From: JBAXTE01 sp964653595
GTDB taxonomy: Bacteria > Bacteroidota > Bacteroidia > Bacteroidales > WCHB1-69
NCBI GenBank assembly: GCA_964653595.1
Contig: CAZZHH010000005.1
Location: 31,550-95,549, forward strand
Reading direction: 5' to 3'
DNA: 64,000 nt
The position numbers and the translations under genes are program-made. Positions 16,933 through 26,031 of this stretch are shown here, one piece after another (position 1 is the stretch's first letter; every line of letters starts with the position of its first letter). A model generated the notes under the pieces. The model was not told the origin of the DNA. It made no database searches and worked only from the letters and a program-made list of their open reading frames with translations.

Positions 16933-18927
16933 TTATTTAAACAGATATACCCATCCCTCTTTTTCGAATCTAGTTTTGTTGCTATTCAAATAATATAATC
17001 GATATACATACATTGCAGAGGGTTGCAGTTCACCCAAGTATTTTCCATCCCAACCCTGATTTGGATCGTTTGTTTCAAAAACCTTAGCCCCCGATCTGTT
17101 AAAGATCACAAATAGGTATTCCTCGTTGTCAACAAATATATTTGTTGGTTTAAATATCTTGTTCTCTCCATTTGGAGAAAAAGCATTTGGAACAAATGTA
17201 AGGGATGGATGCCCAATTTTAATTATGTTTGATCGGCTTACATCTTTAAAACCGTATGGATTTCCTAAACCTTCTTGTGCTTCAACATAATAGTTGAAAA
17301 TTGCTCCCTCATACCTGCCAGAAGTCACATCATCTGTATAGTTTGTGATAGTCGTACTCGAAATGGAATCGAAAAATGGAGATGCTCCTACGCTTCTATA
17401 AATACAATAATTGTCTACAGTAGCATAAAATTCATCATATGGAAACCAGGTAAGCAGACTTTTATACTCTGAAATTGCATCTCCCGATAACAGGATTGTT
17501 GTTACGGTATCACTAGATAATATTTCGTTCCCACAGATGTCAATAGCTTTTGCAAAATAGGAATACTTCTCTTTGCTAGTTGCTACATCGGTATCGGTAA
17601 AATAATAATTTCCCGTTGTATTAAATGGTAAAGTGGCAAGCTTTAGAAAAGTAGTACTTGGATACTTTTTGTATATGTTAATTCCTGTTATTAAGGCACT
17701 TGTGTCTACCCAGATTGCAAGGTCAACATGCTGATTTTCATTTACAGAGGCATATCTAAAATATACATACTTGGGAGTTTCTGTCTCTGAAAATACAAAA
17801 TTTACAGAGGTTGAAGATGCAGAAAATCCATTTAAGCCAATAGCTCTGACAAAAAATTGATAGGTGTTGCCATCTATCAACCCCGAAACTACATGAGTGG
17901 TGTTTGAAACCTCCTCTCCAATGTTTACAAATGGCATTCCGTTCTCCGACTGAAAAATCTCATATTTAATAACACCACTTGGTAAATGATCGTAAATATT
18001 CCAATTTAACATAGTGGTTCTTAAACAGTTGTTTATGCTGTTTGTTAGTACCATGCTGTGCTGATCCATACTTAATGGGCTCGCATTATAACAACTATCT
18101 ATGGCTGCAATTCGATAATTTTGAGGTGCTGTTGAGCTGTTAGGTTCCGAATATTCGTAAAAAGTAGAGTTAATGCCATATATAGTGTCAATTGGCGTCC
18201 AAACACCCCCTTCTTGACGATAAATAATGTATCCTCTTGTGTCTTGCGCTGAAACTGCATCCCAACCCAATTGAATTTTTCCATTTGTATTATTTACACT
18301 CACACTATCCAAAATAGGAGTAGAAGGTGGTGTTAAATCCTTAATATGGCATGCATCAGGCGCGGATTGATTTGTGCAACCAGTGCCTTTGAGTATTATT
18401 TTGTAAGATAATTGAATATCGCAGATGGAAAAATTTTCAGTGTAGCTTTGTTGTTGTGTGGAATCTAATAAGATCCAAGTACCTGTAGGATATTCTCGAT
18501 AAACATGATACCAGCTATTCAAGGAGGGAAGTGGGGAAGAAGGGGTATTCCAATTTAATAAAGCATTGCCATCGTTTAAACTGGTGATGGTTAACTGTAT
18601 ACTTGATAAAGTGTCTGAAAATCCTGTGGAACTCGAACCATTTGTTTTAATATAATAGTAACAAGTGTTGATGTCAGCAGAGGCTCCTATGTGCGAGTAA
18701 TTAATGACATTCGGATTTGTAATGGTAGTTAATAGATTAAAAGGTCCGGTAAGACTATTGGATTGAAATATTTCATAAGATATAAAATCTGCTACATCAC
18801 TGGTTTCTTTCCATGTAATCAATATATCTCCATTTGAAGATACGTCTATGCAATGCAATTTAGCAGGTTGAATTGCAAACGATTGAAGACTAATCGTGAA
18901 AAATAGTATTAATGCAATCTTTTTCAT
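16933..18927 (-). CDS. Secreted multi-FN3 protein with type B T9SS sorting domain
   Basis: 664 residues: signal peptide (MKKIALILFFTISLQSFA), then a string of about five fibronectin type III-like domains (recurring patterns such as WDAVSAQDTRGYIIYRQ, LNWNIYD and YRIAAIDSC), then a C-terminal gliding-motility-associated domain from about residue 575: FVPNAFSPNGENKIF, VIFNRSGAKVFET, GWDGKYLG and YVYRLYYLN. This end is the type B sorting signal recognised by the type IX secretion system, so the protein is exported across the outer membrane. The binding target of the FN3 domains is unknown; adhesion is a reasonable guess. Confidence 0.85.
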   Translation of the reverse strand: MKKIALILFFTISLQSFAIQPAKLHCIDVSSNGDILITWKETSDVADFISYEIFQSNSLTGPFNLLTTITNPNVINYSHIGASADINTCYYYIKTNGSSSTGFSDTLSSIQLTITSLNDGNALLNWNTPSSPLPSLNSWYHVYREYPTGTWILLDSTQQQSYTENFSICDIQLSYKIILKGTGCTNQSAPDACHIKDLTPPSTPILDSVSVNNTNGKIQLGWDAVSAQDTRGYIIYRQEGGVWTPIDTIYGINSTFYEYSEPNSSTAPQNYRIAAIDSCYNASPLSMDQHSMVLTNSINNCLRTTMLNWNIYDHLPSGVIKYEIFQSENGMPFVNIGEEVSNTTHVVSGLIDGNTYQFFVRAIGLNGFSASSTSVNFVFSETETPKYVYFRYASVNENQHVDLAIWVDTSALITGINIYKKYPSTTFLKLATLPFNTTGNYYFTDTDVATSKEKYSYFAKAIDICGNEILSSDTVTTILLSGDAISEYKSLLTWFPYDEFYATVDNYCIYRSVGASPFFDSISSTTITNYTDDVTSGRYEGAIFNYYVEAQEGLGNPYGFKDVSRSNIIKIGHPSLTFVPNAFSPNGENKIFKPTNIFVDNEEYLFVIFNRSGAKVFETNDPNQGWDGKYLGELQPSAMYVYRLYYLNSNKTRFEKEGWVYLFK

Positions 18928-18966
18928 TTATGTTTTTCCACTACTGTAAACGGAATATTCTATTTT

Positions 18967-20250
18967 TTATTGCTCTCTATTGTTGACGATAACAAGAGAC
19001 AACGATTCTGGATTAATGTATTGATTCATTAGTGATTTTATCCTATTTGGCGAAATGCTGTTTACTTCATCTAAATAATGCTGAGGGTAATTGATGGATA
19101 AACCTTTGGTAATTATTGTTGCATATTGATTCATAATGTTAAATGGACCATCCAAACTTTTTAAATAGGTTCCTATCATATAGTTTTTTACTCTATCGAG
19201 TTCTTTTTTGTCAATTTCATCAGAACTTAAAGCATTTATTTCTTTATAAATCTCCTCTACCGCCATTTCAGTATGCTCAATACCCACTTCCGTAGAAATT
19301 CCAAAAATACCTGCATGTTTGAAAGATAACATATACGAGCCAATTCCGTATGTATAGCCTTTCTGCTCTCTAAGATTATTCATCAATCTCGAACCAAAAT
19401 ATCCTCCTAACACTGTGTTTGCAATATGAAGTGGAATATAATCTGGGTGGCTATTATTGAATAGTAATTTTCCCATCCGTATCGAAGATTGAGTGGACTC
19501 TTTTCTGGTAATATTGATTTTTGATAATTTACTTTTAGAAACATCTTTTCTTTTTTCTTCCTCGTTCTCGATGGTTCGTTTGATGGATAAATATTTTTCC
19601 ATCAATTGAATATCCGATTCATTTACATTCCCAGCAATAAAAATCTGCGACAAAGTTGATCTATATCTTTTTGTGTAAAACTGTTCTAGATTTTCTTTTG
19701 TTACTAAATCTACCTCTTCTGGTTGCCCAATTCTTCCATACGGATGGTCGGCCCCAAATATCATCGATAAAAGTTGTTTGTTTGCTATGATATCGCCTTG
19801 TTGGTTGTCTTGTTTTATACTTTGAATAAGGTTTTTTTCGATAATTTCCAATTCTCTACTTGGAAATATCGAATGGTAGATCATTTCAGATAAAATGGGA
19901 AGAATCTCTTTTAAATACATTTTTGGAAATACAAATTGGATAGAAGAAAAATCCTTATCCACCCCGATAGCATAGTAGCCACCATAAAAATCAATGGTTT
20001 CTGCTATTGTTTTAGAGTTATACGTTTTAGTGCCTTCCGATAACATTTTTCCAGTAATAACTGCTTCAAATGGATAACTTTGATACCAGCTTCCAGCTTC
20101 AAATTTTATTTCTAACTGAATCAAGGAGGTAGTTTTTGATGGCAATACATGTAACAAATCTCCTCCCTCAAGTGTAAAAGTCTCAATTTTAGGTAGTGAA
20201 AGTTTTTGTGGCAGTGAAAAAGAAGGTCTTTTTTGTGTGTTGGTTTGCAT
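18967..20250 (-). CDS. M16 family peptidase-like protein lacking the zinc motif
   Basis: 427 residues with the two-lobed M16 fold (an N-terminal FEAGSWYQSYPFEAVITGKMLSEGT region and a C-terminal LREQKGYTYGIGSYM region). The zinc-binding HxxEH of active members is absent at the equivalent position (GKMLSEG). Such inactive subunits usually pair with a zinc-bearing partner, and the active-type M16 gene in this window (22054-23292) is the obvious candidate. The R/Y pair in LREQKGYTYG, used by paired M16 enzymes to hold substrate, is present. No signal peptide is seen. It lies after the strong terminator at 20298, so it has its own transcript. Confidence 0.8.
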   Translation of the reverse strand: MQTNTQKRPSFSLPQKLSLPKIETFTLEGGDLLHVLPSKTTSLIQLEIKFEAGSWYQSYPFEAVITGKMLSEGTKTYNSKTIAETIDFYGGYYAIGVDKDFSSIQFVFPKMYLKEILPILSEMIYHSIFPSRELEIIEKNLIQSIKQDNQQGDIIANKQLLSMIFGADHPYGRIGQPEEVDLVTKENLEQFYTKRYRSTLSQIFIAGNVNESDIQLMEKYLSIKRTIENEEEKRKDVSKSKLSKINITRKESTQSSIRMGKLLFNNSHPDYIPLHIANTVLGGYFGSRLMNNLREQKGYTYGIGSYMLSFKHAGIFGISTEVGIEHTEMAVEEIYKEINALSSDEIDKKELDRVKNYMIGTYLKSLDGPFNIMNQYATIITKGLSINYPQHYLDEVNSISPNRIKSLMNQYINPESLSLVIVNNREQ

Positions 20251-20297
20251 TTTTTATAGTTTTATGATGCAAATATCCGAATAATATAATTATTTGT

Positions 20298-20337
20298 GAT
20301 AAAAAAAACTCCGAAATTCTTCGGAGTTTTTTTTATC
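20298..20337 (-). terminator. Strong terminator after the anti-sigma-like gene
   Basis: GATAAAAAAAACTCCGAA pairs with TTCGGAGTTTTTTTTATC around ATTC, giving a very long stem with T runs on both strands. It closes the minus-strand run that begins with the GGGPS gene. Confidence 0.92.
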
Positions 20338-20345
20338 TTTAAACT

Positions 20346-21407
20346 TTAGTTTGGCAATAATATGATTGTCCCCCTATAAGTTTTAATATTGTTTGATTTA
20401 TTTTTGTATTGAAGGATATAGAAATATGCTCCCTCTTTTTGTTTCTCATTGTTGTATTTTCCATCCCAACCAAAGTCCTTTACTCTAGATTCAAATACTT
20501 TAAGTCCAGCTCGGTTGTAAATCATTAATGAGTAGTCTGAACAATCAGATGGAACATTTGGAATAAATTCATCATTAGTGCCATCGCCATTAGGAGTGAA
20601 TGCGTTTGGTTGTTCATATGGATGACAATCCATTGCTTTTACCCTTATCATTATAGAAGTGTCACCAGCAAGGGTATGAACAAATGCTCTGTATACATAT
20701 GTTTGCTCTTCTTTAAGTTCAGAGATCTCTATTTCGTCTGAAGTATCTCCATTTGACCAGATAATAGATAGACCTCCTTTGGCTTTTAATTTGAAAGATT
20801 CCCCAATGCATACGGTAGTGTCTTTAGTTATGTCTAGGGGGATATTCGTTTTTGGAACTTCATTAACTTCTGAATTCACAAATTTTGGCTCTGAAGTCTC
20901 TTTTTTATTGGTATTATTTGATAAAATGGGTGTTGTCTTTTCAGAAGTATTCGTAATAGTTTTTAAATAAGAGATTATGGAAGATGGTTTTGAATCATCC
21001 ATTTTTGTGGTTGAAGAATTGGAGTTTGTTTTTTGCACTGTGGAGTTGTCGTCTTTAGAAGATGTCTCTACAGAGTTTATTGAGCTTATATTTGGATTAG
21101 AAGTATTGGTGTTGGAAGGTTCAGTAGTAGTTATGTCTGAGTTAGTGTTTGTATTCTGTACCGTTGAATTTTGGTTCGTATTATGTGTTCCTGTTTCTAA
21201 ATAGCTAAATAGGAATACCGAAGCAGTAATGATGCTAACTATTGCTGCTCCTCCAATAATGTACTTTGTTAAACTAGGCTTAGGGGAAGCCACAGGTGCA
21301 GATCCAATGTTTTTTTGGATGTTTGCCCATACTTTATCAGAAGGCTCAATTTTGTGATTTTTGAGCTTGTTTCTGAAAAGTTCTCCTATATAATTTAGTT
21401 CGTCCAT
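20346..21407 (-). CDS. Membrane-anchored anti-sigma-like protein with a type B T9SS sorting domain
   Basis: 353 residues. A short cytoplasmic N-terminus (ELFRNKLKNHKIEPSDKVW) matches the conserved opening of Bacteroidota anti-sigma-like membrane proteins. One membrane helix follows (about 47-68), then an Asn/Ser/Thr-rich periplasmic linker (about 70-185), a small Ig-like domain (about 190-255; DTTVCIGESFKLKA) and a complete type B sorting domain (NAFTPNGDGTNDEF, LMIYNRAGLKVFES, FGWDGKYNN, GAYFYILQY). There is no cleavable signal. It lies seven bases after an ECF sigma gene, so I infer an anti-sigma or sensor role. The combination of a stable membrane anchor and a secretion-sorting domain is unusual. 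Confidence 0.75.
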   Translation of the reverse strand: MDELNYIGELFRNKLKNHKIEPSDKVWANIQKNIGSAPVASPKPSLTKYIIGGAAIVSIITASVFLFSYLETGTHNTNQNSTVQNTNTNSDITTTEPSNTNTSNPNISSINSVETSSKDDNSTVQKTNSNSSTTKMDDSKPSSIISYLKTITNTSEKTTPILSNNTNKKETSEPKFVNSEVNEVPKTNIPLDITKDTTVCIGESFKLKAKGGLSIIWSNGDTSDEIEISELKEEQTYVYRAFVHTLAGDTSIMIRVKAMDCHPYEQPNAFTPNGDGTNDEFIPNVPSDCSDYSLMIYNRAGLKVFESRVKDFGWDGKYNNEKQKEGAYFYILQYKNKSNNIKTYRGTIILLPN

Positions 21408-21414
21408 AGTCTTG

Positions 21415-22002
21415 TTATTCTTTATATCTTTCTAATATTGTATTTTCGTGTGTTGTTAAATCTTCAATCTTTTTTTGTAGCACCCTACGTGCTTTGAGTA
21501 GTTGAGATTTAGAAGTGTTAATGGATATATTTAACATTTCAGCAATCTCTTTGTGTGCATACCCCTCAATTTCATACAAGTTAAAAACCAACTTGTATCC
21601 TTTGGGAAGTTGTTCAATCATCTTTAGAAGAACATTTGCATTTAACTTATCGAAATTTGAAGGTCGTAAATCTTCAACTGCGCTCTGAACTTCATCGATA
21701 TCCATTTGATACATCGATTTTAAATTACTTCGATATTGGTTAAGAGCAGTGTTTACCATTATTCTTCTAATCCATCCTTCCAAAGAACCATCTCCTCGAA
21801 ATTTATCTAAATTATTGAAAATCTTGATAAATCCTTCTTGCAAAATATCTTCTGCATCTTCTTCTGAGTTCGAGTATCTACGACAAACAGATAACATTGT
21901 GGATGCATGCTTCTTATAAAGAATGTATTGGCACTTTTGGTCTCGGCTTTTACATCCTTCAAGTAATTCTGCTTCGGTCATTTTGTTATTTGCGTCGTTC
22001 AT
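21415..22002 (-). CDS. ECF sigma factor
   Basis: 195 residues. Region 2 (EEDAEDILQEGFIKIFNNLDKFRG, residues about 45-70) binds core polymerase and the -10 element, and region 4 (EGYAHKEIAEMLNISINTSKSQLLKARR) is a helix-turn-helix for the -35 element. It would direct polymerase to a small regulon on release from an inhibitor. The gene seven bases downstream encodes a membrane protein with an anti-sigma-like N-terminus, the usual partner arrangement. The regulon is not visible here. Confidence 0.92.
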   Translation of the reverse strand: MNDANNKMTEAELLEGCKSRDQKCQYILYKKHASTMLSVCRRYSNSEEDAEDILQEGFIKIFNNLDKFRGDGSLEGWIRRIMVNTALNQYRSNLKSMYQMDIDEVQSAVEDLRPSNFDKLNANVLLKMIEQLPKGYKLVFNLYEIEGYAHKEIAEMLNISINTSKSQLLKARRVLQKKIEDLTTHENTILERYKE

Positions 22003-22053
22003 TTATGATGACAATGTTTTTGTAATGTTTGGTGTCTCGGTTTAAAAAGTTGG

Positions 22054-23292
22054 TTATTTATTTGAATAATAATACAAGGTGGAGCAATTTGTAGGCTGTA
22101 ATATTTCGTGTGCTACTTTTGTGATTTTTTTGTTGTTTTGAGCTAAATACATGTCTACTTCTCTGTTAACTATCTCTGCATTTCCCAAAAATTCAGCATA
22201 AGCTAAATCCTTAGCCTTGTTTAAAGTGCTCATCTCTGAGTATAATAAAATGCTGATGCTTTTGTTTTTTACCTTTTCTATCATTTTTGATGAAATAGGA
22301 GTGTTTATAAAGTTGCTAATCTCATTTTCGATGATACTATTCCCTTCTGTTAATGTAATTCCCGAGTGAGGTTTCCCACTTATTACAAACAGCCCTGCAT
22401 CTGCACTCCCAGAAACAAATGCATCTATTTCATGAAAAATTGCTCTTTTCTTTACCAAGTTGTGGTACAATAGCGAAGATCGCCCATTTGAAAATAGATC
22501 AGATAACAAATCGGCTGGATAGAAGTCGGGATGATTTCTTTGGCACATATGATATGCTTTGTATATAGCGTCGGCTTCTACTGGTCTTTTTACTTCTAAA
22601 TTGCGTGCCTCTCGCTGAATTGGTTCGGAGGGAATAGCAATGTCCAAAATTGGTCCAGAGGGGATATGCCCAAACCAACGTTCTGCCATATCAAATATCT
22701 CCTCAGTATTAACATTTCCAACAATACTCAAAATAGCATTATTGGGTCGATAATAACTATTAAAAAATGATTTTATATCTTCAAGAGTCGCTTTTTCAAT
22801 ATGAAGAGGATCTTTGCCTATGGTATTCCAAGAATATGGGTGAGTTTGATACGCAAGTGGACTCAGTAACTGCCATACATCGCCATAAGGACGGTTTAAA
22901 TAGGATTGATTAAACTCCTCTACTACCACTTGCTTTTGGATGTCTAATGCTTTCTGACTAAAAGCTAACGATTGCATCCGATCACTTTCTAACCAAAATG
23001 CTGTCTCAATGTTCTGATAGGGTAAGGTAATATAATAATTGGTAATATCTTTGGATGTAAATGCATTACTTTGACCTCCAACCTCTTGTATTGGAGTGTC
23101 AAACTTGGGGACTTGTTTTGTGCCACCAAACATTAAATGTTCGAAAAGATGAGCAAATCCGGTTTTGTCAGCAGATTCATTTCGTGAGCCTACTTTATAC
23201 AACAAATTAAATGCAGCAATTGGCGAATGCTTATCGCAACTTACAATAACTGTTAGCCCATTTTTTAATACTCTCTTTTCAAATGATATCAT
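22054..23292 (-). CDS. M16 family zinc peptidase (active-type subunit)
   Basis: 412 residues. The inverted zinc motif HLFEH is at residues 48-52, with the third ligand glutamate in VVEEFNQSY (Glu125 or 126), and the protein has the two-lobed M16 organisation. It lacks a signal peptide, so a cytoplasmic or atypically exported enzyme is likely. Paired with the zinc-less M16 protein (18967-20250) it could form a heterodimer that degrades small peptides. It sits 34 bases after one ECF sigma gene and 51 bases before another, inside a single minus-strand run. Confidence 0.9.
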   Translation of the reverse strand: MISFEKRVLKNGLTVIVSCDKHSPIAAFNLLYKVGSRNESADKTGFAHLFEHLMFGGTKQVPKFDTPIQEVGGQSNAFTSKDITNYYITLPYQNIETAFWLESDRMQSLAFSQKALDIQKQVVVEEFNQSYLNRPYGDVWQLLSPLAYQTHPYSWNTIGKDPLHIEKATLEDIKSFFNSYYRPNNAILSIVGNVNTEEIFDMAERWFGHIPSGPILDIAIPSEPIQREARNLEVKRPVEADAIYKAYHMCQRNHPDFYPADLLSDLFSNGRSSLLYHNLVKKRAIFHEIDAFVSGSADAGLFVISGKPHSGITLTEGNSIIENEISNFINTPISSKMIEKVKNKSISILLYSEMSTLNKAKDLAYAEFLGNAEIVNREVDMYLAQNNKKITKVAHEILQPTNCSTLYYYSNK

Positions 23293-23326
23293 CTATTTAA
23301 TCCAAATTATTATTTAAAATGCAAAG

Positions 23327-23881
23327 TTAATGTTTTTCTAATACCAACCATTGTGATAGTTTTTGTTTTGCCCTATGAATTTGAGTCTCTATTGCCGATA
23401 ATGATTGATTTGTGATGTTTGAAATCTCATTTTGTGATAATCCTTGAATGTGAAATAATGTAAACGAGATTCTCTCTTTTTCTTTTAACTTTGATATAGC
23501 TTGGTAAAGAATTTTTGCTCGCTCTTTATTCTCAAGAATCACTCCTGGATGTACCCAATCTTTCTCTACTTCGGGACTTTTATTGTTTAGATTCAAAAGT
23601 GAGAAAACAGAAGTACGTTTTCTTTTTCTGATCACCTCTAGCGACTTGTTGACACAAATTCTATAAATCCATGTAGATAAAGAAGATTTTCCTTTAAAAG
23701 AGGATATCGATTGGAAGATTTCAATAAATACATCTTGCAGAACATCCATCGCTTCCGACTCATCTTGTACTATGTTCAACGATGTGTTGAAAACCAAATC
23801 CTTGTAGTCGATAAATAGGGTATGAAAAGCATCTTTGTCTCCACGCTTGAGTTGATTTATAAAATTAGTCTCATCGCGCAT
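23327..23881 (-). CDS. ECF sigma factor without an adjacent anti-sigma gene
   Basis: 184 residues. Region 2 is near residues 36-70 (EAMDVLQDVFIEIFQSISSFKG) and region 4 near 140-175 (LSQNEISNITNQSLSAIETQIHRAKQ). Its next downstream gene is the M16 peptidase, not a membrane anti-sigma protein, and its upstream neighbour is DPP IV at seven bases. It is therefore either constitutively active, controlled by a distant factor, or controlled by the anti-sigma-like protein at the end of the run. Confidence 0.9.
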   Translation of the reverse strand: MRDETNFINQLKRGDKDAFHTLFIDYKDLVFNTSLNIVQDESEAMDVLQDVFIEIFQSISSFKGKSSLSTWIYRICVNKSLEVIRKRKRTSVFSLLNLNNKSPEVEKDWVHPGVILENKERAKILYQAISKLKEKERISFTLFHIQGLSQNEISNITNQSLSAIETQIHRAKQKLSQWLVLEKH

Positions 23882-23888
23882 GTAGCTT

Positions 23889-26024
23889 TTAATTTTTTAA
23901 ATTGCGATTATGAAACTCTTCAATTTTTTTCCACAAATGAACTCTGTCTGGACCGCTCACATTGTGCTCGTGGTTTGGATAGATAAAATACTCTACCATT
24001 TTGCCTGATTTAATACAACTCTCAATAAACGATTGGCTGTGTTGCCATAAAACTGTATTATCTTGTGCTCCTTGAAATATCAACAAGGGAGATTTTAAAC
24101 TATCTGTGTAGTTTAATAATGACGCTTTTTCGTAGCCCTCCATATTTTCATCGGGTCTGTCCATGTAACGCTCTCCATACATCACTTCGTACCATTTCCA
24201 ATCAATTACCGGCCCACCACAAGTTGCTGATTTAAATAAACCTGGGTTCTTCAATAATAAGGTTAATGTCATAAATCCACCATAACTCCATCCATCTAAG
24301 CCAATTCTGGATTGATCTACATAGGGTAAACTTTTTAAATATTGAACTCCCGATAACTGGTCCTCTGATTCAAGCACTCCAAGTTGACGGTGAATATCAC
24401 TTTCAAAAGCAAATCCTCTATTCGCTGTACCTCGGTTGTCTAAAGTAAAGATGATATATCCTTGTTGTGCCATATAATTTAAAAAGTGACCTGCTCCCCC
24501 CAACCACGAATTTGTTACCAATTGCGAGTGAGGACCACCATACACATATATCAGCACAGGATATTTTTTCTGTGGATCAAAATCGGTGGGCTTAATCATT
24601 CGGCAGTATAAATCGGTGTTCTGATTGTTTTTAATAGTGAAAATGGATGTCTCTCCCAGCTTATAATCTTTTAATGGGTCTTCACTTTCAAGAATAGTGC
24701 GGACTTTAATTCCTTTATTGGTTAATAAATCAATTTTATTGGCAGTTTTTAAACTATTATATCGATCGATAATGTTCGTAAAATCGGGTGAAATTAATGG
24801 GGAGTGTGTGCCCTCTTCTGCCGAAATTTTTGTAATTGTTTTTGTTTTAAGATTAATTGAGTAAAGATGAGTTTCGATATAACTTTCTCTGTTCCCAGTA
24901 AAATAAATGTTTTCGTCATTTTTATCTATCCCAACGATATCTTTTACAACCCAGTTGCCTTTCGTTAGCTGTTCTGTGTTTTTGGAGTTTGTCTCCATTA
25001 AATAAATATGATTGTATCCATCTCGTTGACTTAAATATAAGAATTTTGAAGGAGTTTTATTCAAAAAATACAATTCATGTTGTGGCTCTATATACCTTGA
25101 ATTTGTCTCTTCAAATAGTGTTTTAATAAATAAACCAGTCATTGCATCGTATTGATTTACTTTTAAATGATTTTGTAGTCGGTTTAACACTAATACAAAA
25201 ATAGATTGCTCATCCGGACTCCAAGTAACATTCGTCAAAAACTGCTCTTTCGAATCTCCAGTTTCCAAAAACACCGACTTGCCACTAGTATAATTGTATA
25301 CTCCTATGGTTACGTGATGACTTTTCATTCCAGCCATAGGGTAACGGATAAAATCTACTTTAGCAATTCTATGGTTGATGTCAACCAATGGATATTCTGT
25401 TACCATGCTCTCATCCATTCTGTAATAAGCAAGATAATTGCTATTTGGCGACCAAAATAGGCCTTTGTGAATTCCCCATTCGTTTCGGTGGACCGTTTCG
25501 CCATTTACAATGCCTTTGCCTCCATCGTAGGTTACTTGATAATTGTTGTTACCGTCTGCGATGAAAATGTTCTTATCATCCCGTGTGTAAGCAATCTTGT
25601 TATATTGATTGTTGTATTCAAAGTTAAATGATTTAGGATGTAATTTTGAAATTAATGAAATCTCCTTTTTTTTGATGTCTAAGCTATAGAATTGAGTTTT
25701 GTTTAAAAACACTAAAGTCTTTTCATCTTTCCAGATATACTTTGGAAAAGATTTTAGCTCTTCTGCTTTGATTTTTTTTAACCTCTCATTTAACGCAGGA
25801 AGTGTTAATAGAGTGTCTGCCTTTTTTTGTTTAATATTTTCCGAAACTAAGGACTGGTTAGCAACATAGGTGAAATTACTATTCGACTGCCACGATAGTT
25901 GAGATAATGAACTAGGAAATAACTTTCTGGATTTAAAAATATCTTCTAAGTTAATGATTTTGTTTTGTGCTATGGAGGAAAGGGAAAGTATCCATAAAAT
26001 GAAGATTATTGTTGTCTTTTTCAT
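23889..26024 (-). CDS. Dipeptidyl-peptidase IV-like S9 peptidase
   Basis: 711 residues with a signal peptide (MKKTTIIFILWILSLSSIA, then QN). An N-terminal beta-propeller (about 30-470) is followed by an alpha/beta-hydrolase domain with Ser580 (GWSYGGF), Asp655 (GAQDNTV) and His687 (NHEHNV). The spacing of 75 and 107 residues matches my recollection of the Porphyromonas DPP IV triad. The propeller segment NYLAYYRMDESMV holds the acidic pair that binds the substrate N-terminus. It removes X-Pro dipeptides in the periplasm. It follows GGGPS by seven bases and precedes an ECF sigma gene by seven. Confidence 0.9.
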   Translation of the reverse strand: MKKTTIIFILWILSLSSIAQNKIINLEDIFKSRKLFPSSLSQLSWQSNSNFTYVANQSLVSENIKQKKADTLLTLPALNERLKKIKAEELKSFPKYIWKDEKTLVFLNKTQFYSLDIKKKEISLISKLHPKSFNFEYNNQYNKIAYTRDDKNIFIADGNNNYQVTYDGGKGIVNGETVHRNEWGIHKGLFWSPNSNYLAYYRMDESMVTEYPLVDINHRIAKVDFIRYPMAGMKSHHVTIGVYNYTSGKSVFLETGDSKEQFLTNVTWSPDEQSIFVLVLNRLQNHLKVNQYDAMTGLFIKTLFEETNSRYIEPQHELYFLNKTPSKFLYLSQRDGYNHIYLMETNSKNTEQLTKGNWVVKDIVGIDKNDENIYFTGNRESYIETHLYSINLKTKTITKISAEEGTHSPLISPDFTNIIDRYNSLKTANKIDLLTNKGIKVRTILESEDPLKDYKLGETSIFTIKNNQNTDLYCRMIKPTDFDPQKKYPVLIYVYGGPHSQLVTNSWLGGAGHFLNYMAQQGYIIFTLDNRGTANRGFAFESDIHRQLGVLESEDQLSGVQYLKSLPYVDQSRIGLDGWSYGGFMTLTLLLKNPGLFKSATCGGPVIDWKWYEVMYGERYMDRPDENMEGYEKASLLNYTDSLKSPLLIFQGAQDNTVLWQHSQSFIESCIKSGKMVEYFIYPNHEHNVSGPDRVHLWKKIEEFHNRNLKN

Positions 26025-26031
26025 TGGTTTA

